Of a stretch of 64,000 nt of DNA, positions 47,418 through 56,391 are shown piece after piece; the first letter of the stretch is position 1, and every line of letters starts with the position of its first letter. A program made the translations under genes and the position numbers. The notes below the pieces were generated by a model, which was not told the origin of the DNA, did not search any database, and saw only the letters and a program-made list of their open reading frames with translations. The stretch comes from Vibrio superstes (GTDB taxonomy: Bacteria; Pseudomonadota; Gammaproteobacteria; Enterobacterales; Vibrionaceae), in the NCBI RefSeq assembly GCF_003569005.1, contig NZ_BCUR01000001.1, positions 543,753 through 607,752 on the forward strand. The letters run 5' to 3'.

Positions 47418-47866
47418 TGAATGCCTTTTTATATGTTGCAGAGAGTGGGAGCAATATTACAAAGGGTGCAGTAGTGTTCTGCCCTTTATGAGGTGACACA
47501 AAATATCCAGATCACTGCGGTAATTCAATAGCGAATATTGAAAAATCATTGCGATCTAAACATTCATTTAATAGCTAAAGCCATTAAGTTAACTGATGAG
47601 GCCTGCATTCAGTGTCTCTTTTAAGAGAATCGGCTTTCTCTTTTGATGATAGATGACCCGTCGCCAACTGATAGGCTAGTTGTATATCACCTTTATGCTG
47701 TGGGTAATATTCTCCGGCAGCCTTTGAGCGTTCAGTAGATGGCTTCATCACTGGTGAAGTGATTTTTGTAGATGCTTAATTGATTCTTGAGCTTCCCCAC
47801 AATAAGTTGCTGTGGGAAACGTCTTGCTTTGAGGCTCTGGTATAAGCAATCGAGTTAATCTTTTCC
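47418..47866. other. Intergenic stretch between MATE and DUF3087 genes
   Basis: About 450 bases without a recognisable gene. A 62-codon minus-strand frame (47748-47936) overlaps the end of the DUF3087 gene and has no family character. No repeats of the hairpin family are present. Confidence 0.5.
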
Positions 47867-48373
47867 TCAGAACTGCTTTAGCATCTCCGAGTGATAGTCT
47901 GAGATATCCAGTTGCACATCGTACTCTTCCACCCATTTATCCAGTTGATTCTGCGCGGTATTCAAGCTGCTCATGGTGATGGTGTTGTCATCCATCTGCC
48001 ACAACTGACGAGAGCCTTGATAACTAAACTGCAACGCTAACATCGCCTCTTTGTTGCCTTGCTCTGCAGCCGCAAGGAGTTTGCGATTCTTTCTGTAGAT
48101 CAAATTCAACTGATGTTTCAGATCCCAAATGTAGGCAACTTCAAACATTTTAGGATGAGTCTTTAGTTTACGTAGCATCACCCCTACTGCGATAGCGCTG
48201 ACTACCACTCCCAGCAAATTCCAATGAAAATGAGAACCGGTCTCTGAGGGGAAGAGGTAAATCAATGTCTGAGATACTGATAAACTTAAAACTGCTAAGC
48301 TGGCAATGCAGGCAACAATCACCACGTTTAATCGTGAACGGTAGCGCTTTTTATCTATCTCTTTTAACTGCAT
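47867..48373 (-). CDS. DUF3087-family membrane protein
   Basis: A 168-residue protein with two membrane segments (VVIVACIASLAVLSLSVSQT and NLLGVVVSAIAVGVML) and a C-terminal cytosolic helical part (MFEVAYIWDLKHQLNLIYRK through WVEEYDVQLDISDYHSEMLK). The start MQLKEIDKKRYRSRLN at 48373 matches the family; the frame reaches 48442 without a better site. The function of the family is unknown. Confidence 0.75.
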   Translation of the reverse strand: MQLKEIDKKRYRSRLNVVIVACIASLAVLSLSVSQTLIYLFPSETGSHFHWNLLGVVVSAIAVGVMLRKLKTHPKMFEVAYIWDLKHQLNLIYRKNRKLLAAAEQGNKEAMLALQFSYQGSRQLWQMDDNTITMSSLNTAQNQLDKWVEEYDVQLDISDYHSEMLKQF

Positions 48374-48750
48374 TTTTGTACCAGAATCCCTGTCGCCGAA
48401 TGAATGATACCGACCACTGTCGATAAGGAAAAAATTATACACGCTTCAATATTGTGAATAAGGATTATTTGTTAGCAATTGCGTTATGAAACCATATTTC
48501 GGATGAGTTAAATTTAGGGCCTGATTAGAGTGGATGAGCCTGGCAATCGTGATGGAGCAGTACTCCCGTTGGATTACATAGAGATCAACAGCGCTAGTGA
48601 GCACAGCTTTAGCCAAAGCGTATAACTTGCGGCAACCTAGCAATGGGTTGGTGGTAAACGGCTGTATGGAAGGGTTAACTCAGGTGCCAAGTTGAAACCA
48701 CGCCTACTCAAAGACGTAGCACTCGCTGAACCACTGGCATCAATCAGCCA
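48374..48750. other. Intergenic stretch before the DUF3087 gene
   Basis: About 375 bases. A 65-codon minus-strand frame at 48446-48643 has no recognisable features. The base composition of 48520-48745 is higher in G+C than typical gaps here and may be a decayed gene, but I cannot identify one. Confidence 0.4.
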
Positions 48751-49440
48751 TTACCGGCGGAGCACCGCGATCCATCGCCCCAAGTTTAACAAGCTGGTCA
48801 ACGATGCAGCGACATAGGTCAGCGCCGCCGCCTTGAGAATTTTCTCCGCATGCTCCAGATCACCATCATGCAGGTAGCCGCCTTCTTTCAGAATCGGCAA
48901 AGCCTTGCCATAACTGGCATCGAACTCCACTGGAAGAGTCACCAGGTGCACCAAGGTACTCAGTGCCATTGAAACAATACCTATCAACATTGTAAGCGCT
49001 CCCGCCTGCGGAACGCGGGTCAGCACTAGGATAATCGGAGCAGCCACTAGCATCATTCCGGCGATGCGCTCTCCGACTATGGCAGTCTTTACGAGTTTCT
49101 GCCTTGCAAGGAACAAGGCTTCTCCACGTGAATCCTGAATGGCATGTCCCACTTCATGGGCGGCTACAGTCACTGCTGTCAGTGAATAACCTGAGTAGTT
49201 GTCCGGCGTTAGACGCACAGCCTTGTCAGTCGGGTCATAGTGATCACCGGCAGAGGTCTCCTCTACCTTTATGCTATTCAAGCCCGAACTGTCGAGCAGG
49301 TGGCGAGCGAGTTCACTACCACTTCCCTTGTTGCGGTAGCGATCTGCCGGCTGTCTGTACTTTTCCATCACATGTTTGACCCACAGGCTCGGCAGAAAGA
49401 CGCATATCGCGATTATGAGTAATATGACTATCCAGAACAT
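48751..49440 (-). CDS. Membrane zinc metallopeptidase (YugP-like)
   Basis: A 229-residue membrane protein with an N-terminal segment (MFWIVILLIIAICVFLPSLW), the zinc motif HEVGH at residues 95-99 (TVAAHEVGHAIQDSRGEALF), two further hydrophobic segments (IAGMMLVAAPIILVLTRVP and LTMLIGIVSMALSTLVHLVT) and a third zinc-ligand candidate in LPVEFDASYGKA. This is the layout of the neutral zinc metallopeptidase family 2. Substrates are unknown; a role in membrane protein quality control is plausible. Single gene. Confidence 0.88.
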   Translation of the reverse strand: MFWIVILLIIAICVFLPSLWVKHVMEKYRQPADRYRNKGSGSELARHLLDSSGLNSIKVEETSAGDHYDPTDKAVRLTPDNYSGYSLTAVTVAAHEVGHAIQDSRGEALFLARQKLVKTAIVGERIAGMMLVAAPIILVLTRVPQAGALTMLIGIVSMALSTLVHLVTLPVEFDASYGKALPILKEGGYLHDGDLEHAEKILKAAALTYVAASLTSLLNLGRWIAVLRR

Positions 49441-49475
49441 TTAAATCAGTGTGCCTTGAATTATTGTGTGACTAC

Positions 49476-49492
49476 TAGGGTCTGTCGACCTT
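49476..49492. repeat. Short dispersed motif TAGGGTCTGTYGACCTT, copy 2
   Basis: Second copy of the 17-base motif first seen at 17170-17186, one base different, 36 bases upstream of the metallopeptidase gene. Confidence 0.4.
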
Positions 49493-49592
49493 AATTATTA
49501 TACGCATAAAAATGAGCAGCAGATGCTTGCCAATAATAGACTGACTCGAAGGTTGGAAATAAAGTAATAGTAGAAAGAGGTCTCATCGGGCA

Positions 49593-49634
49593 AAACGAAA
49601 AAAAAACGCCGATTGATTTGCATCATCGGCGTTT
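49593..49634 (-). terminator. Terminator after rhlE
   Basis: Stem AAACGCCGAT (49604-49613) and ATCGGCGTTT (49625-49634) with an A run at 49597-49606 that is a U tract on the minus strand, 18 bases after the rhlE stop. Confidence 0.9.
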
Positions 49635-49651
49635 AGTGTGCGTTGATTCGT

Positions 49652-50944
49652 TTACTTCTTAGCGCCTGTAGCTTTATTTCTCACGATATTACGTAATCGA
49701 GCGCTTCTCTCAGCTGAACCCTGACTGGCATCAGAAGGGTTGTTCGTACGGGTTTTACGGTTTTTGAACGCTGGTTTGCTGTGCATTTTCTGCAATAGAG
49801 CATCACGGTTTTTTGGCTCGTACCCTGCTTGCTCTACACGTCGAATCGTATGACCAATCAAGGACTCGACTTGTTGCAACGTCAGTTCTTCTTCACGGCT
49901 GACAAAAGACACAGCATGACCTTTTTGGCCAGCTCGGCCTGTTCGGCCAATGCGGTGAACATAATCTTCTGCCAAAAATGGCATATCGAAATTCACTACG
50001 TGCGGAAGGCCTTTAATATCTAAGCCGCGAGCAGCCACATCGGTTGCAATCATCACACGTGCCTTGCCTTCTTTAAACTCGTCAAGCGCTCTACGACGGG
50101 CACTTTGTGCTTTATCACCGTGACATAGTACCGCTTTAATGCCGTCCAATTTGAGTTCTTTCAACAACATGTTGGCCGTTTCTTTATAGTTCACAAAGAC
50201 CAATACCTGTTTCCAATTCTTACGACCAATAAGTTCAGATAGCATTTCATTCTTTCTTTCTTGGTCCACCGGATAGACAACATGTGCAACCGTGTCTGCC
50301 GTCACGTTTTCTTGAGTTACCGATACTCTTTTCGGTTGATTCAACATTTCGGCCGCTAGTTTGTTCATTTGCGGAGAGAAGGTCGCCGAGAACAGCATAG
50401 TCTGTGGCTTCGTTGAAACACCAGACATAATGGTTTCAATTGATGAAATGAAGCCCATATCTAACATACGGTCGGCTTCATCGAAAACCAAGAATTCAAG
50501 GTTCTGTAGGGAAACACTTTTCTCATCCAGATGCTCTATTAAGCGACCTGGTGTTGCCACTAGAATGTCGACACCGTTCTTTAGCTTTTGAACCTGAGAT
50601 GACATTTTCACGCCACCATAGATGGCAGCAACACTCAATGATGTGTACTTGATATAATCTTCAATGCTCTGCGCTATCTGTGCGGCCAATTCACGTGTTG
50701 GTGCAAGAACCAGTGCTCGTGTTTGAAAATGGTTATTATCTTTGGTCTTGTCTAATAACTGCTGAATAATTGGCAGAGCGAAAGCGGCAGTTTTGCCTGT
50801 CCCTGTTTGAGCATTCGCTAAGATATCGTGCCCTTTACGAGCGAGTGGGATCGCTTTCTGCTGAACAGGAGTAAGTTTTTCGTAGCCGCACTCGGACAGT
50901 GCTTTCACAATTTCTGGAGAAAAATTCTGAGATGAAAATGACAT
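49652..50944 (-). CDS. rhlE: DEAD-box ATP-dependent RNA helicase, RhlE type
   Basis: A 430-residue RNA helicase. Motifs in order: Q motif (GYEKLTPVQQKAIPLARKG), I ANAQTGTGKTAAFALP, Ia APTRELAAQIAQ, GG and TPGRLIEHL, II VFDEADRMLDMGF, III LFSATF, then IV-VI with VFVNYKETANMLL, ATDVAARGLDIKGLPHVVNF and HRIGRTGRAGQKGH. The C-terminal tail is basic (FKNRKTRTNNPSDASQGS). It remodels RNA, for example ribosome assembly intermediates, often in the cold. RhlE is the best fit by length and tail; other DEAD-box subfamilies are possible. Confidence 0.9.
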   Translation of the reverse strand: MSFSSQNFSPEIVKALSECGYEKLTPVQQKAIPLARKGHDILANAQTGTGKTAAFALPIIQQLLDKTKDNNHFQTRALVLAPTRELAAQIAQSIEDYIKYTSLSVAAIYGGVKMSSQVQKLKNGVDILVATPGRLIEHLDEKSVSLQNLEFLVFDEADRMLDMGFISSIETIMSGVSTKPQTMLFSATFSPQMNKLAAEMLNQPKRVSVTQENVTADTVAHVVYPVDQERKNEMLSELIGRKNWKQVLVFVNYKETANMLLKELKLDGIKAVLCHGDKAQSARRRALDEFKEGKARVMIATDVAARGLDIKGLPHVVNFDMPFLAEDYVHRIGRTGRAGQKGHAVSFVSREEELTLQQVESLIGHTIRRVEQAGYEPKNRDALLQKMHSKPAFKNRKTRTNNPSDASQGSAERSARLRNIVRNKATGAKK

Positions 50945-51149
50945 TGTTGTGTTCCTAAATTAAGCGGCTACGACCACGTAAAGCATAACCAAAAATACGG
51001 TCGCAGATTGTAGAACAAACTGTATCGGAACGGCAGACTTTTTACCAATTCGTCGCAATAAGCTCGAAAATATGACAATTTAATGGCAACAAGTCCTTTA
51101 GAAGCCATGTTTTTCAGGGCAAAAGAGCTATTTGACCACTCCCAACGAC

Positions 51150-51749
51150 CTAGAGTGTAGTGGATTCGCAAATACCGGCAAGCAATAACTCCGTTGCCTC
51201 AATTACATGCTTTTCTATCTGTTCACTATTGAGTGTTGGCATTCCTAATAACGCTTTCGCTCTTGGAGCAAGTAGCATCCCCAGCCATAAATCAATTTTT
51301 GTCTCAGGATTCACTAAATCAAATCGCTCCGCAAAAAATACATGCAATGCACGACTTGTAGAGTCTGAACTCATCTCCATGAAACTCTCAATGATTTCAG
51401 GAGACTGATTTACCTCTGCGATCAGCAGGCGTTGGGTTGCGATATGTTCACCTGATAAGTGGAACTGCATAAACTCTTTTGCGAATGCTATCAGAGCATC
51501 ATGCGTGTCCTTTTGAGATAAGTGTTGCAGATACCTTTCATTAAACCCTTCACCTAGCTTCGCAAGTGTTGATTGAAACAAGTTAAATTTTGATGGGAAA
51601 TAACGATACAAGGTTTGCTTAGTTATCTTTGCTTCTGCTGCAATGCTATCCATGCTGGCGGCGGTATACCCCTCTGATAAAAAAGCATTTTTTGCTGCCA
51701 CTAAAATTACCTGCTTCTTCTTTTCTCTGTTTTGCTCGACTTTGCTCAT
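51150..51749 (-). CDS. TetR-family repressor
   Basis: A 199-residue TetR regulator: the helix-turn-helix spans about residues 10-57 (FLSEGYTAASMDSIAAEAKI, then TKQTLYRYFPSKFNLFQSTL), followed by an all-helical ligand domain that appears specialised. It is divergent from a DMT-family exporter gene (start 51855). Two palindromic operators lie in between, so it almost certainly represses both genes and releases them when an exported compound binds. Confidence 0.92.
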   Translation of the reverse strand: MSKVEQNREKKKQVILVAAKNAFLSEGYTAASMDSIAAEAKITKQTLYRYFPSKFNLFQSTLAKLGEGFNERYLQHLSQKDTHDALIAFAKEFMQFHLSGEHIATQRLLIAEVNQSPEIIESFMEMSSDSTSRALHVFFAERFDLVNPETKIDLWLGMLLAPRAKALLGMPTLNSEQIEKHVIEATELLLAGICESTTL

Positions 51750-51767
51750 TTTCCCACCAACAAAATA

Positions 51768-51787
51768 TTCATACTCACCGGTATGAT
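51768..51787. promoter_or_regulatory. TetR operator 1
   Basis: Inverted repeat CATAC/GTATG (51770-51774, 51781-51785) with flanks like those of operator 2, 20 bases from the regulator start codon. Confidence 0.7.
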
Positions 51788-51809
51788 TAACCTTGACACT
51801 CTAACAATT

Positions 51810-51837
51810 AAAAATCATACTCGCCAGTATGATTTTT
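51810..51837. promoter_or_regulatory. TetR operator 2
   Basis: A perfect inverted repeat with 12-base arms (AAAAATCATACT at 51810-51821, complement at 51826-51837) and centre CGCC, 18 bases upstream of the exporter ATG. Its core ATCATACTCGCCAGTATGAT resembles operator 1. Confidence 0.85.
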
Positions 51838-51854
51838 AATTGAAGAAGTACACT

Positions 51855-52742
51855 ATGACACTTTCCACATTTCAAGACTTAACAGTAAAGAACAGCCGTG
51901 CCGCTGGTTTCTTGATTGCTATTCTTGGCGCGACATTGATGAGTATTGACCCGATCTTTATTCGATTATCCGGTGTTAGTGGCTATGACACTGCTTTTCT
52001 TTTTGGTTTGTTCAGCGCTATCTCTATGCCCATTTTACTTAAGGTCAGTGATAGGCGCGGCGTGGTTGAGGCGGTAAAGCAAAGTGGATGGCCACTGCTG
52101 TTCGCAGGCATTTTAATGCTTGGTAGTGCGGCAGGCTTGGTATTGAGTATCAAGAATACCTCCATCGCAAATACGTTCGTGATATTAAGTGCATCGCCTG
52201 CCGTTGCAGCGATCTTTAGCTGGTTTTTACTGCGAGAGAAGACGAGTCGCTCCACCATTATTGCCATCATTGCAGTGATAGTGGGTATTGGTATTGTCGT
52301 ATCGGGCTCTGTTGGTTCAGGTAACTTGCTAGGGGATGCATTGGCGATGTTCTCAGTCATTTGTCTATCGCTGATGTTTACCCTGCTTCGCAAGTATCAA
52401 GAGGTTAGCAGGCTAGCAAGTGTAGCATTGGGCGGACTGTTACTCGCTATAGTGATGTCGTTTCTAGCTGAGCCTAGCAGTTATAGCCTGAACACCTGGC
52501 TAATAATGGCGGCAATGGGGTTGTTCACCGCGCCACTAGGCCGAGTGTTTTCTATGGTTGCTACTCGCCACATTACTGCCGCAGAGGTGTCGATGACACT
52601 GATGTTAGAAACGGTACTCGCGCCTATTTGGGGGTATCTATTCTTCTTTGAGATCCCTGCTTCAACCAGCATTTTAGGAGGCATGATTATTCTTATTACC
52701 ATACTCGCATATACCTTCTCTGAATTGAAAACTGAGCAATAA
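51855..52742 (+). CDS. EamA/DMT-family transporter
   Basis: A 295-residue inner-membrane protein with ten hydrophobic segments in two EamA halves (GFLIAILGATLMSIDPIFIR, ILSASPAVAAIFSWFLLREK; AAEVSMTLMLETVLAPIWGY, LGGMIILITILAYTF). The first half ends in the LREK basic motif common in this family. The open frame begins with TTG at 51840, but the ATG at 51855 is preferred. It is under the TetR operators, so it is probably an exporter of a small amphipathic metabolite or drug. Confidence 0.85.
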   Translation: MTLSTFQDLTVKNSRAAGFLIAILGATLMSIDPIFIRLSGVSGYDTAFLFGLFSAISMPILLKVSDRRGVVEAVKQSGWPLLFAGILMLGSAAGLVLSIKNTSIANTFVILSASPAVAAIFSWFLLREKTSRSTIIAIIAVIVGIGIVVSGSVGSGNLLGDALAMFSVICLSLMFTLLRKYQEVSRLASVALGGLLLAIVMSFLAEPSSYSLNTWLIMAAMGLFTAPLGRVFSMVATRHITAAEVSMTLMLETVLAPIWGYLFFFEIPASTSILGGMIILITILAYTFSELKTEQ

Positions 52743-52751
52743 CCTGAGGCA

Positions 52752-53189
52752 ATGATGACTAAATCACTACAATACATTGGTGAGATCCAAACCCCGTATA
52801 TATCACTGGATGAATGTCCCAATAACATCCAACCACAAGGTCCTGATTGCCAGATACTGTTATCTGAGGAATTCGAACATGGCTTAGATGGATTGCAGGT
52901 AAGGAATAATATTCTGATTCTTTACTGGTTAGCGGATGCCGAGCGGGATCAGATGATTCAATCCGGTAGAAGTGAAACTAGTAAAGGCGTGTTTGCACTT
53001 CGTTCACCGCATCGGCCGAATCCCATTGGAGCCGCGGTACTGCCGATAGAGGCTATTGAGGGCAATGTGATTACGGTTAAAGGGCTCGACTGCTTGAATG
53101 GTACGCCTTTGCTGGATATTAAACCGGCAACTTCAAATTCAATCTTGAAAACCAATACAGATATTCTAGAAAAGCCAAGTACGACCTGA
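52752..53189 (+). CDS. TrmO/TsaA-like SAM-dependent methyltransferase
   Basis: A 145-residue single-domain protein of the UPF0066/TsaA family, with KGVFALRSPHRPNPIGAAVL and GLDCLNGTPLLDIKPATS, which form the SAM site. Full TrmO, the tRNA N6-methyl-t6A37 methyltransferase, has an additional C-terminal region that is absent here, so this is a short paralogue with an uncertain substrate. It follows the exporter after nine bases and is probably co-transcribed with it, which suggests a role in modifying a small molecule rather than tRNA; this is inference. Confidence 0.8.
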   Translation: MMTKSLQYIGEIQTPYISLDECPNNIQPQGPDCQILLSEEFEHGLDGLQVRNNILILYWLADAERDQMIQSGRSETSKGVFALRSPHRPNPIGAAVLPIEAIEGNVITVKGLDCLNGTPLLDIKPATSNSILKTNTDILEKPSTT

Positions 53190-53212
53190 GCTTAAATTAA
53201 TCTTTCAATGAC

Positions 53213-53650
53213 TTATGTTTGCAAGTTTGCCAGCAACTGCTCGCACTGTTTCTTCAAAAGTGTAAGTTCTTGCTCATTCATCTTAGAAAGGCAAAACATC
53301 TCTACAGGCACCTGTTGTGCCTGCTGTTTCAGATCTACACCTGCTGATGTCAATGTAATCACACGCACTCGTTCATCTTCTTTACTTCGCGTTCTGCGCA
53401 CGTAGTCTTTTGCTTCTAGGCGTTTAAGTAGTGGCGTTAGTGTTCCAGAATCAAGATGAGTTTTCTCTCCTAACGTTTTAACATTAACTTCTTCTTGTTC
53501 CCAAAGCACCATCATGACGATGTATTGAAGGTAGGTAAGGTCAAGCGCTTTAAGCAAGGGTTGATAAGCTCTGCCCATTGCATTCGAAGCACTATAAAGT
53601 GCAAAACACACCTGATTGTCTAGCTTTAGGTATTCATCTTGGTCACTCAT
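53213..53650 (-). CDS. ohrR: OhrR, MarR-family organic-peroxide sensor
   Basis: A 145-residue MarR-type repressor. I start at the ATG at 53650, six bases after GGGGTGAG; this puts the redox cysteine (NQVCFALYSASNAM) at position 15, as in Bacillus OhrR. The winged helix shows LTYLQYIVMMVLWEQEEVNV, LGEKTHLDSGTLTPLLKRLE and the wing RTRSKEDERVRVITLT. Oxidation of Cys15 by an organic hydroperoxide releases it from DNA. It is divergent from ohr, with two operators between them. Confidence 0.94.
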   Translation of the reverse strand: MSDQDEYLKLDNQVCFALYSASNAMGRAYQPLLKALDLTYLQYIVMMVLWEQEEVNVKTLGEKTHLDSGTLTPLLKRLEAKDYVRRTRSKEDERVRVITLTSAGVDLKQQAQQVPVEMFCLSKMNEQELTLLKKQCEQLLANLQT

Positions 53651-53672
53651 GTTCATCTCACCCCGCAATTAC

Positions 53673-53684
53673 ATTGTGCACAAT
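53673..53684. promoter_or_regulatory. OhrR operator, ohrR side
   Basis: Perfect 12-base palindrome ATTGTGCACAAT, 22 bases upstream of the ohrR start; fits autoregulation. Confidence 0.75.
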
Positions 53685-53727
53685 ATACTTGCGCACTTAG
53701 ATTTTATCAATTAGTATGAGCCTGAAA

Positions 53728-53747
53728 TTAGATTGTGCGCAATCTAA
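53728..53747. promoter_or_regulatory. OhrR operator, ohr side
   Basis: Inverted repeat TTAGATTG (53728-53735)/CAATCTAA (53740-53747) with centre TGCG, 32 bases before the ohr start. Shares ATTGTGC with the ohrR-side operator. Confidence 0.8.
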
Positions 53748-53779
53748 TTGCCGTCAATTTAAAATCAAGGACCTCAACA

Positions 53780-54202
53780 ATGACCACGCTATACACTACT
53801 TCAGCTACCGCAACAGCAGGCCGTAACGGTCAAGTATCTACTGACGACAACCTACTTTCCGTTGCACTAAGTTACCCTAAAGAAATGGGGGGTACTGGCA
53901 GTGCAACCAACCCAGAACAACTTTTTGCGGCTGGCTATTCTGCGTGTTTCTCAAATGCTCTATTACACGTTGCTAAAGAGATGAAGATTAAAATCACATC
54001 CGCTCCGACTACTGCAACTGTAGGTATTGGTCCAAATAAAGATGGTGGCTTTGCACTGACGGTAGCGTTATCTATTGAATTAGATCTAGACCAAGAACAA
54101 GCCATCGCCTTGGTAAATACCGCTCATCAAGTTTGTCCTTACTCAAATGCAGTTCGTGGCAACATCGACGTGAAAATTTCGGTTAACGGTCAAGCAATTT
54201 AA
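53780..54202 (+). CDS. ohr: Organic hydroperoxide resistance protein
   Basis: A 140-residue OsmC/Ohr peroxidase. Both redox cysteines are present, in the contexts AAGYSACFSNALLHVAKEMK and VNTAHQVCPYSNAVRGNIDV. It reduces organic hydroperoxides with lipoyl-linked electron donors. The ATG at 53780 has AAGGA upstream and gives the normal start MTTLYTTSATATAGRNGQV; a longer frame overlaps the operator and is rejected. Regulated by OhrR. Confidence 0.96.
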   Translation: MTTLYTTSATATAGRNGQVSTDDNLLSVALSYPKEMGGTGSATNPEQLFAAGYSACFSNALLHVAKEMKIKITSAPTTATVGIGPNKDGGFALTVALSIELDLDQEQAIALVNTAHQVCPYSNAVRGNIDVKISVNGQAI

Positions 54203-54271
54203 TCCAGTATTAAACGATAGAAGCTAGGCGAGTCGCCTGTTTAAAAGAATATCTAATAGAAGGAAGATTCT

Positions 54272-55201
54272 ATGCGCGCAGTACAAATTCACCAATATGG
54301 TGGCACTGAGACATTGAAGTTAGAGCAAATTGATAAACCAACAATTAATGACGATGACATCCTAATTCAAGTAAAGGCAGCCTCTATCAACCCTGTTGAT
54401 TGGAAGATACGTGAAGGCTATTTGAAAGACTTTATCCCTTACGCATTGCCTATCACGCTAGGTTGGGATGTATCCGGGATCGTTACTCAAGTAGGTAGCA
54501 ATGTGAGCCAGTTTTCTGTAGGTGACGAAGTCTTTAGCCGCCCCGATATTGCGCGCGATGGCAGCTACGCTGATTACATTGCAGTTAAAGCAGATGAAGC
54601 GGTACTAAAATCAACTAAACTCGATTTTGTGCAAGCTGCCGCCCTTCCACTTGCGGGTATTACTGCATGGCAGTGCTTGGTCGATATCGCTAATATCCAG
54701 ACGGGTCAACGAGTCCTAATTCATGCTGGTGCGGGTGGTGTTGGTCACCTCGCTATTCAAATAGCCAAAGCCAAAGGCGCAACAGTTGTTGCTACCGCAT
54801 CATCAGCAAACCTTGAACTATTAACTCAGTTTGGTGCAGATGAAGCTATTGATTACGCTAAAGCACCGTTAAATAAACAGATTTCACCAGTTGACGTGGT
54901 TCTCGATACGATGGGCGGAGAAGTTCAACAACTATCTTGGTCATTACTTAAGCCTAATGGCATGATGGTTTCTGTTGTTGAGCCGCCAAGCGAAGAAACA
55001 GCAAAAGAGCATAATGTACAGGCCGCATTTGTCTTTATACAACCAAGTGCGCGCATTCTTACTGAGCTCAACAAGTTGGTTGAAGCTGATCAGCTTCGTC
55101 CGTTCATAGAGCACCGCTTCCCACTAGAGAATATTGCCGATGCTCACCTTCAAAGCCAATCAGGTCGTACTCGAGGTAAGATTGCTATAGAAGTAAGCTA
55201 A
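54272..55201 (+). CDS. NADP-dependent quinone-reductase-like oxidoreductase (MDR family)
   Basis: A 309-residue medium-chain reductase of the zinc-free quinone oxidoreductase group: ILIQVKAASINPVDWKIREG, GWDVSGIVTQVGSNVSQFSV and the nucleotide fold VLIHAGAGGVGHLAIQIAKA, then ATASSANLELLTQFGADEAI. The zinc-binding cysteines of alcohol dehydrogenases are missing. It reduces quinones or other reactive carbonyls with NADPH. It follows ohr by 70 bases on the same strand, so it may belong to the same peroxide-stress unit, and it ends at a terminator. Confidence 0.87.
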   Translation: MRAVQIHQYGGTETLKLEQIDKPTINDDDILIQVKAASINPVDWKIREGYLKDFIPYALPITLGWDVSGIVTQVGSNVSQFSVGDEVFSRPDIARDGSYADYIAVKADEAVLKSTKLDFVQAAALPLAGITAWQCLVDIANIQTGQRVLIHAGAGGVGHLAIQIAKAKGATVVATASSANLELLTQFGADEAIDYAKAPLNKQISPVDVVLDTMGGEVQQLSWSLLKPNGMMVSVVEPPSEETAKEHNVQAAFVFIQPSARILTELNKLVEADQLRPFIEHRFPLENIADAHLQSQSGRTRGKIAIEVS

Positions 55202-55300
55202 GTACGCGTAGAGGGCATGCAAGATAGACCGAAAATAGCAGCCTTTATTCAGTGGATAAAAAGTGATTTAGAACAATAACCTACAGTCCACAGCACCTAA

Positions 55301-55324
55301 AAAGGCCTGAATAATCAGGCCTTT
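55301..55324. terminator. Bidirectional terminator between convergent genes
   Basis: Stem AAAGGCCTGA (55301-55310), loop ATAA, TCAGGCCTTT (55315-55324); A-rich on the left and T-rich on the right, so it can serve both the reductase gene and the DUF1254 gene. Confidence 0.85.
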
Positions 55325-55347
55325 CCGCTAAGAATTTTCAATCATTA

Positions 55348-56391
55348 CTACTTTACTAGCGTGATGCCCTTGCTCGGGTCAATGTCCTTATACAGGAACT
55401 CAGTCGTTGGTGCATAGTGACGCACTAGCACGTTCCACTGTTGACCATCTTTTAAGCCATCTAAAGGTATATTGTTAGCACCGTATTTCTCTTCATCACA
55501 CCCAAAGTACACAGTGTATGTACCGTCTGCATTTGGCTGAGCGACACCACTGTTGGTGCTTGCATCATCATTAAACATGAAGCCATCTTCGTTGTAGACC
55601 GTGAATGACCAGAAGCCTTTGTTCTTAGGGTCTTCAAATGTCACTGAGTGACACTGTGTTGACTCAAAGTTAGGCGAGTATTGATAGATGTTATCTTTAA
55701 ACGTCGCCCCACCCCATCCATAAGCTGCACCTTGGATGCGCTTTTCTGCGGTTGTGTACTCTCCTGTACCGAACATCTTCTCAGAGTCAGCAACACCTTC
55801 AACGGCAATTTCAGTCAAGATTTCTTTCTTCACTGGCTCAAGCTTTGCAGCGAGCGTTGGCAAGTCGTAGCCACCAAAGATTGGGTAGTCATCTTTTGAA
55901 CCCGCTTTGATCACTAACTGATCTTGTAGCTTATTAAGCTCTGCAATTTCTTGTTTATCATGAAGGTTTGGAAGGTAAGTACGAACAATCACAAACATGA
56001 ATTTTGTCGAGTTTGGCACTTCCAGAGTTTCATTACCCTTGGTGTAAACCATGTCGTAGGTTTGATGGTTTTCATCAGTAAACTGCACCATTACAAAACG
56101 GTCACCAAAATCAGGCAGTGTCACTGTCGCGCCTTTTTCCGTATCAACTACTGCAGTAGAGTAGATGGTATCGCGGTTCATGCGCACAATTGGCTGCTCT
56201 TCGGTCAATGGTGGCGTACGGAAGTGTCTCCAGCTATTTACGCCATCTGTTGCTTTTGCTTCAGTTACTGCAAAATACTTAGAAGTTTCAGCTTGAATAT
56301 AGTTGTCTCGATTAACATTAACTTCAGCAGATGCAATATTTGACATACCTAGGATACTTACCGCGATTGGTGCTAGTAGAAACTTTTTCAT
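55348..56391 (-). CDS. DUF1254/DUF1214 secreted protein
   Basis: A 347-residue protein with signal peptide MKKFLLAPIAVSILGMSNIA (cleavage after SA). The mature part has the DUF1254 pattern (NSWRHFRTPPLTEEQPIVRM, NRDTIYSTAVVDTEKGATVT, DRFVMVQFTDENHQTYDMVY) and the C-terminal DUF1214 pattern (GFWSFTVYNEDGFM, LDGLKDGQQWNVLVRHYAPT). The family is widespread in bacteria and archaea; its function is not established, and structural reports suggest a carbohydrate- or lipid-handling fold. Single gene. Confidence 0.85.
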   Translation of the reverse strand: MKKFLLAPIAVSILGMSNIASAEVNVNRDNYIQAETSKYFAVTEAKATDGVNSWRHFRTPPLTEEQPIVRMNRDTIYSTAVVDTEKGATVTLPDFGDRFVMVQFTDENHQTYDMVYTKGNETLEVPNSTKFMFVIVRTYLPNLHDKQEIAELNKLQDQLVIKAGSKDDYPIFGGYDLPTLAAKLEPVKKEILTEIAVEGVADSEKMFGTGEYTTAEKRIQGAAYGWGGATFKDNIYQYSPNFESTQCHSVTFEDPKNKGFWSFTVYNEDGFMFNDDASTNSGVAQPNADGTYTVYFGCDEEKYGANNIPLDGLKDGQQWNVLVRHYAPTTEFLYKDIDPSKGITLVK

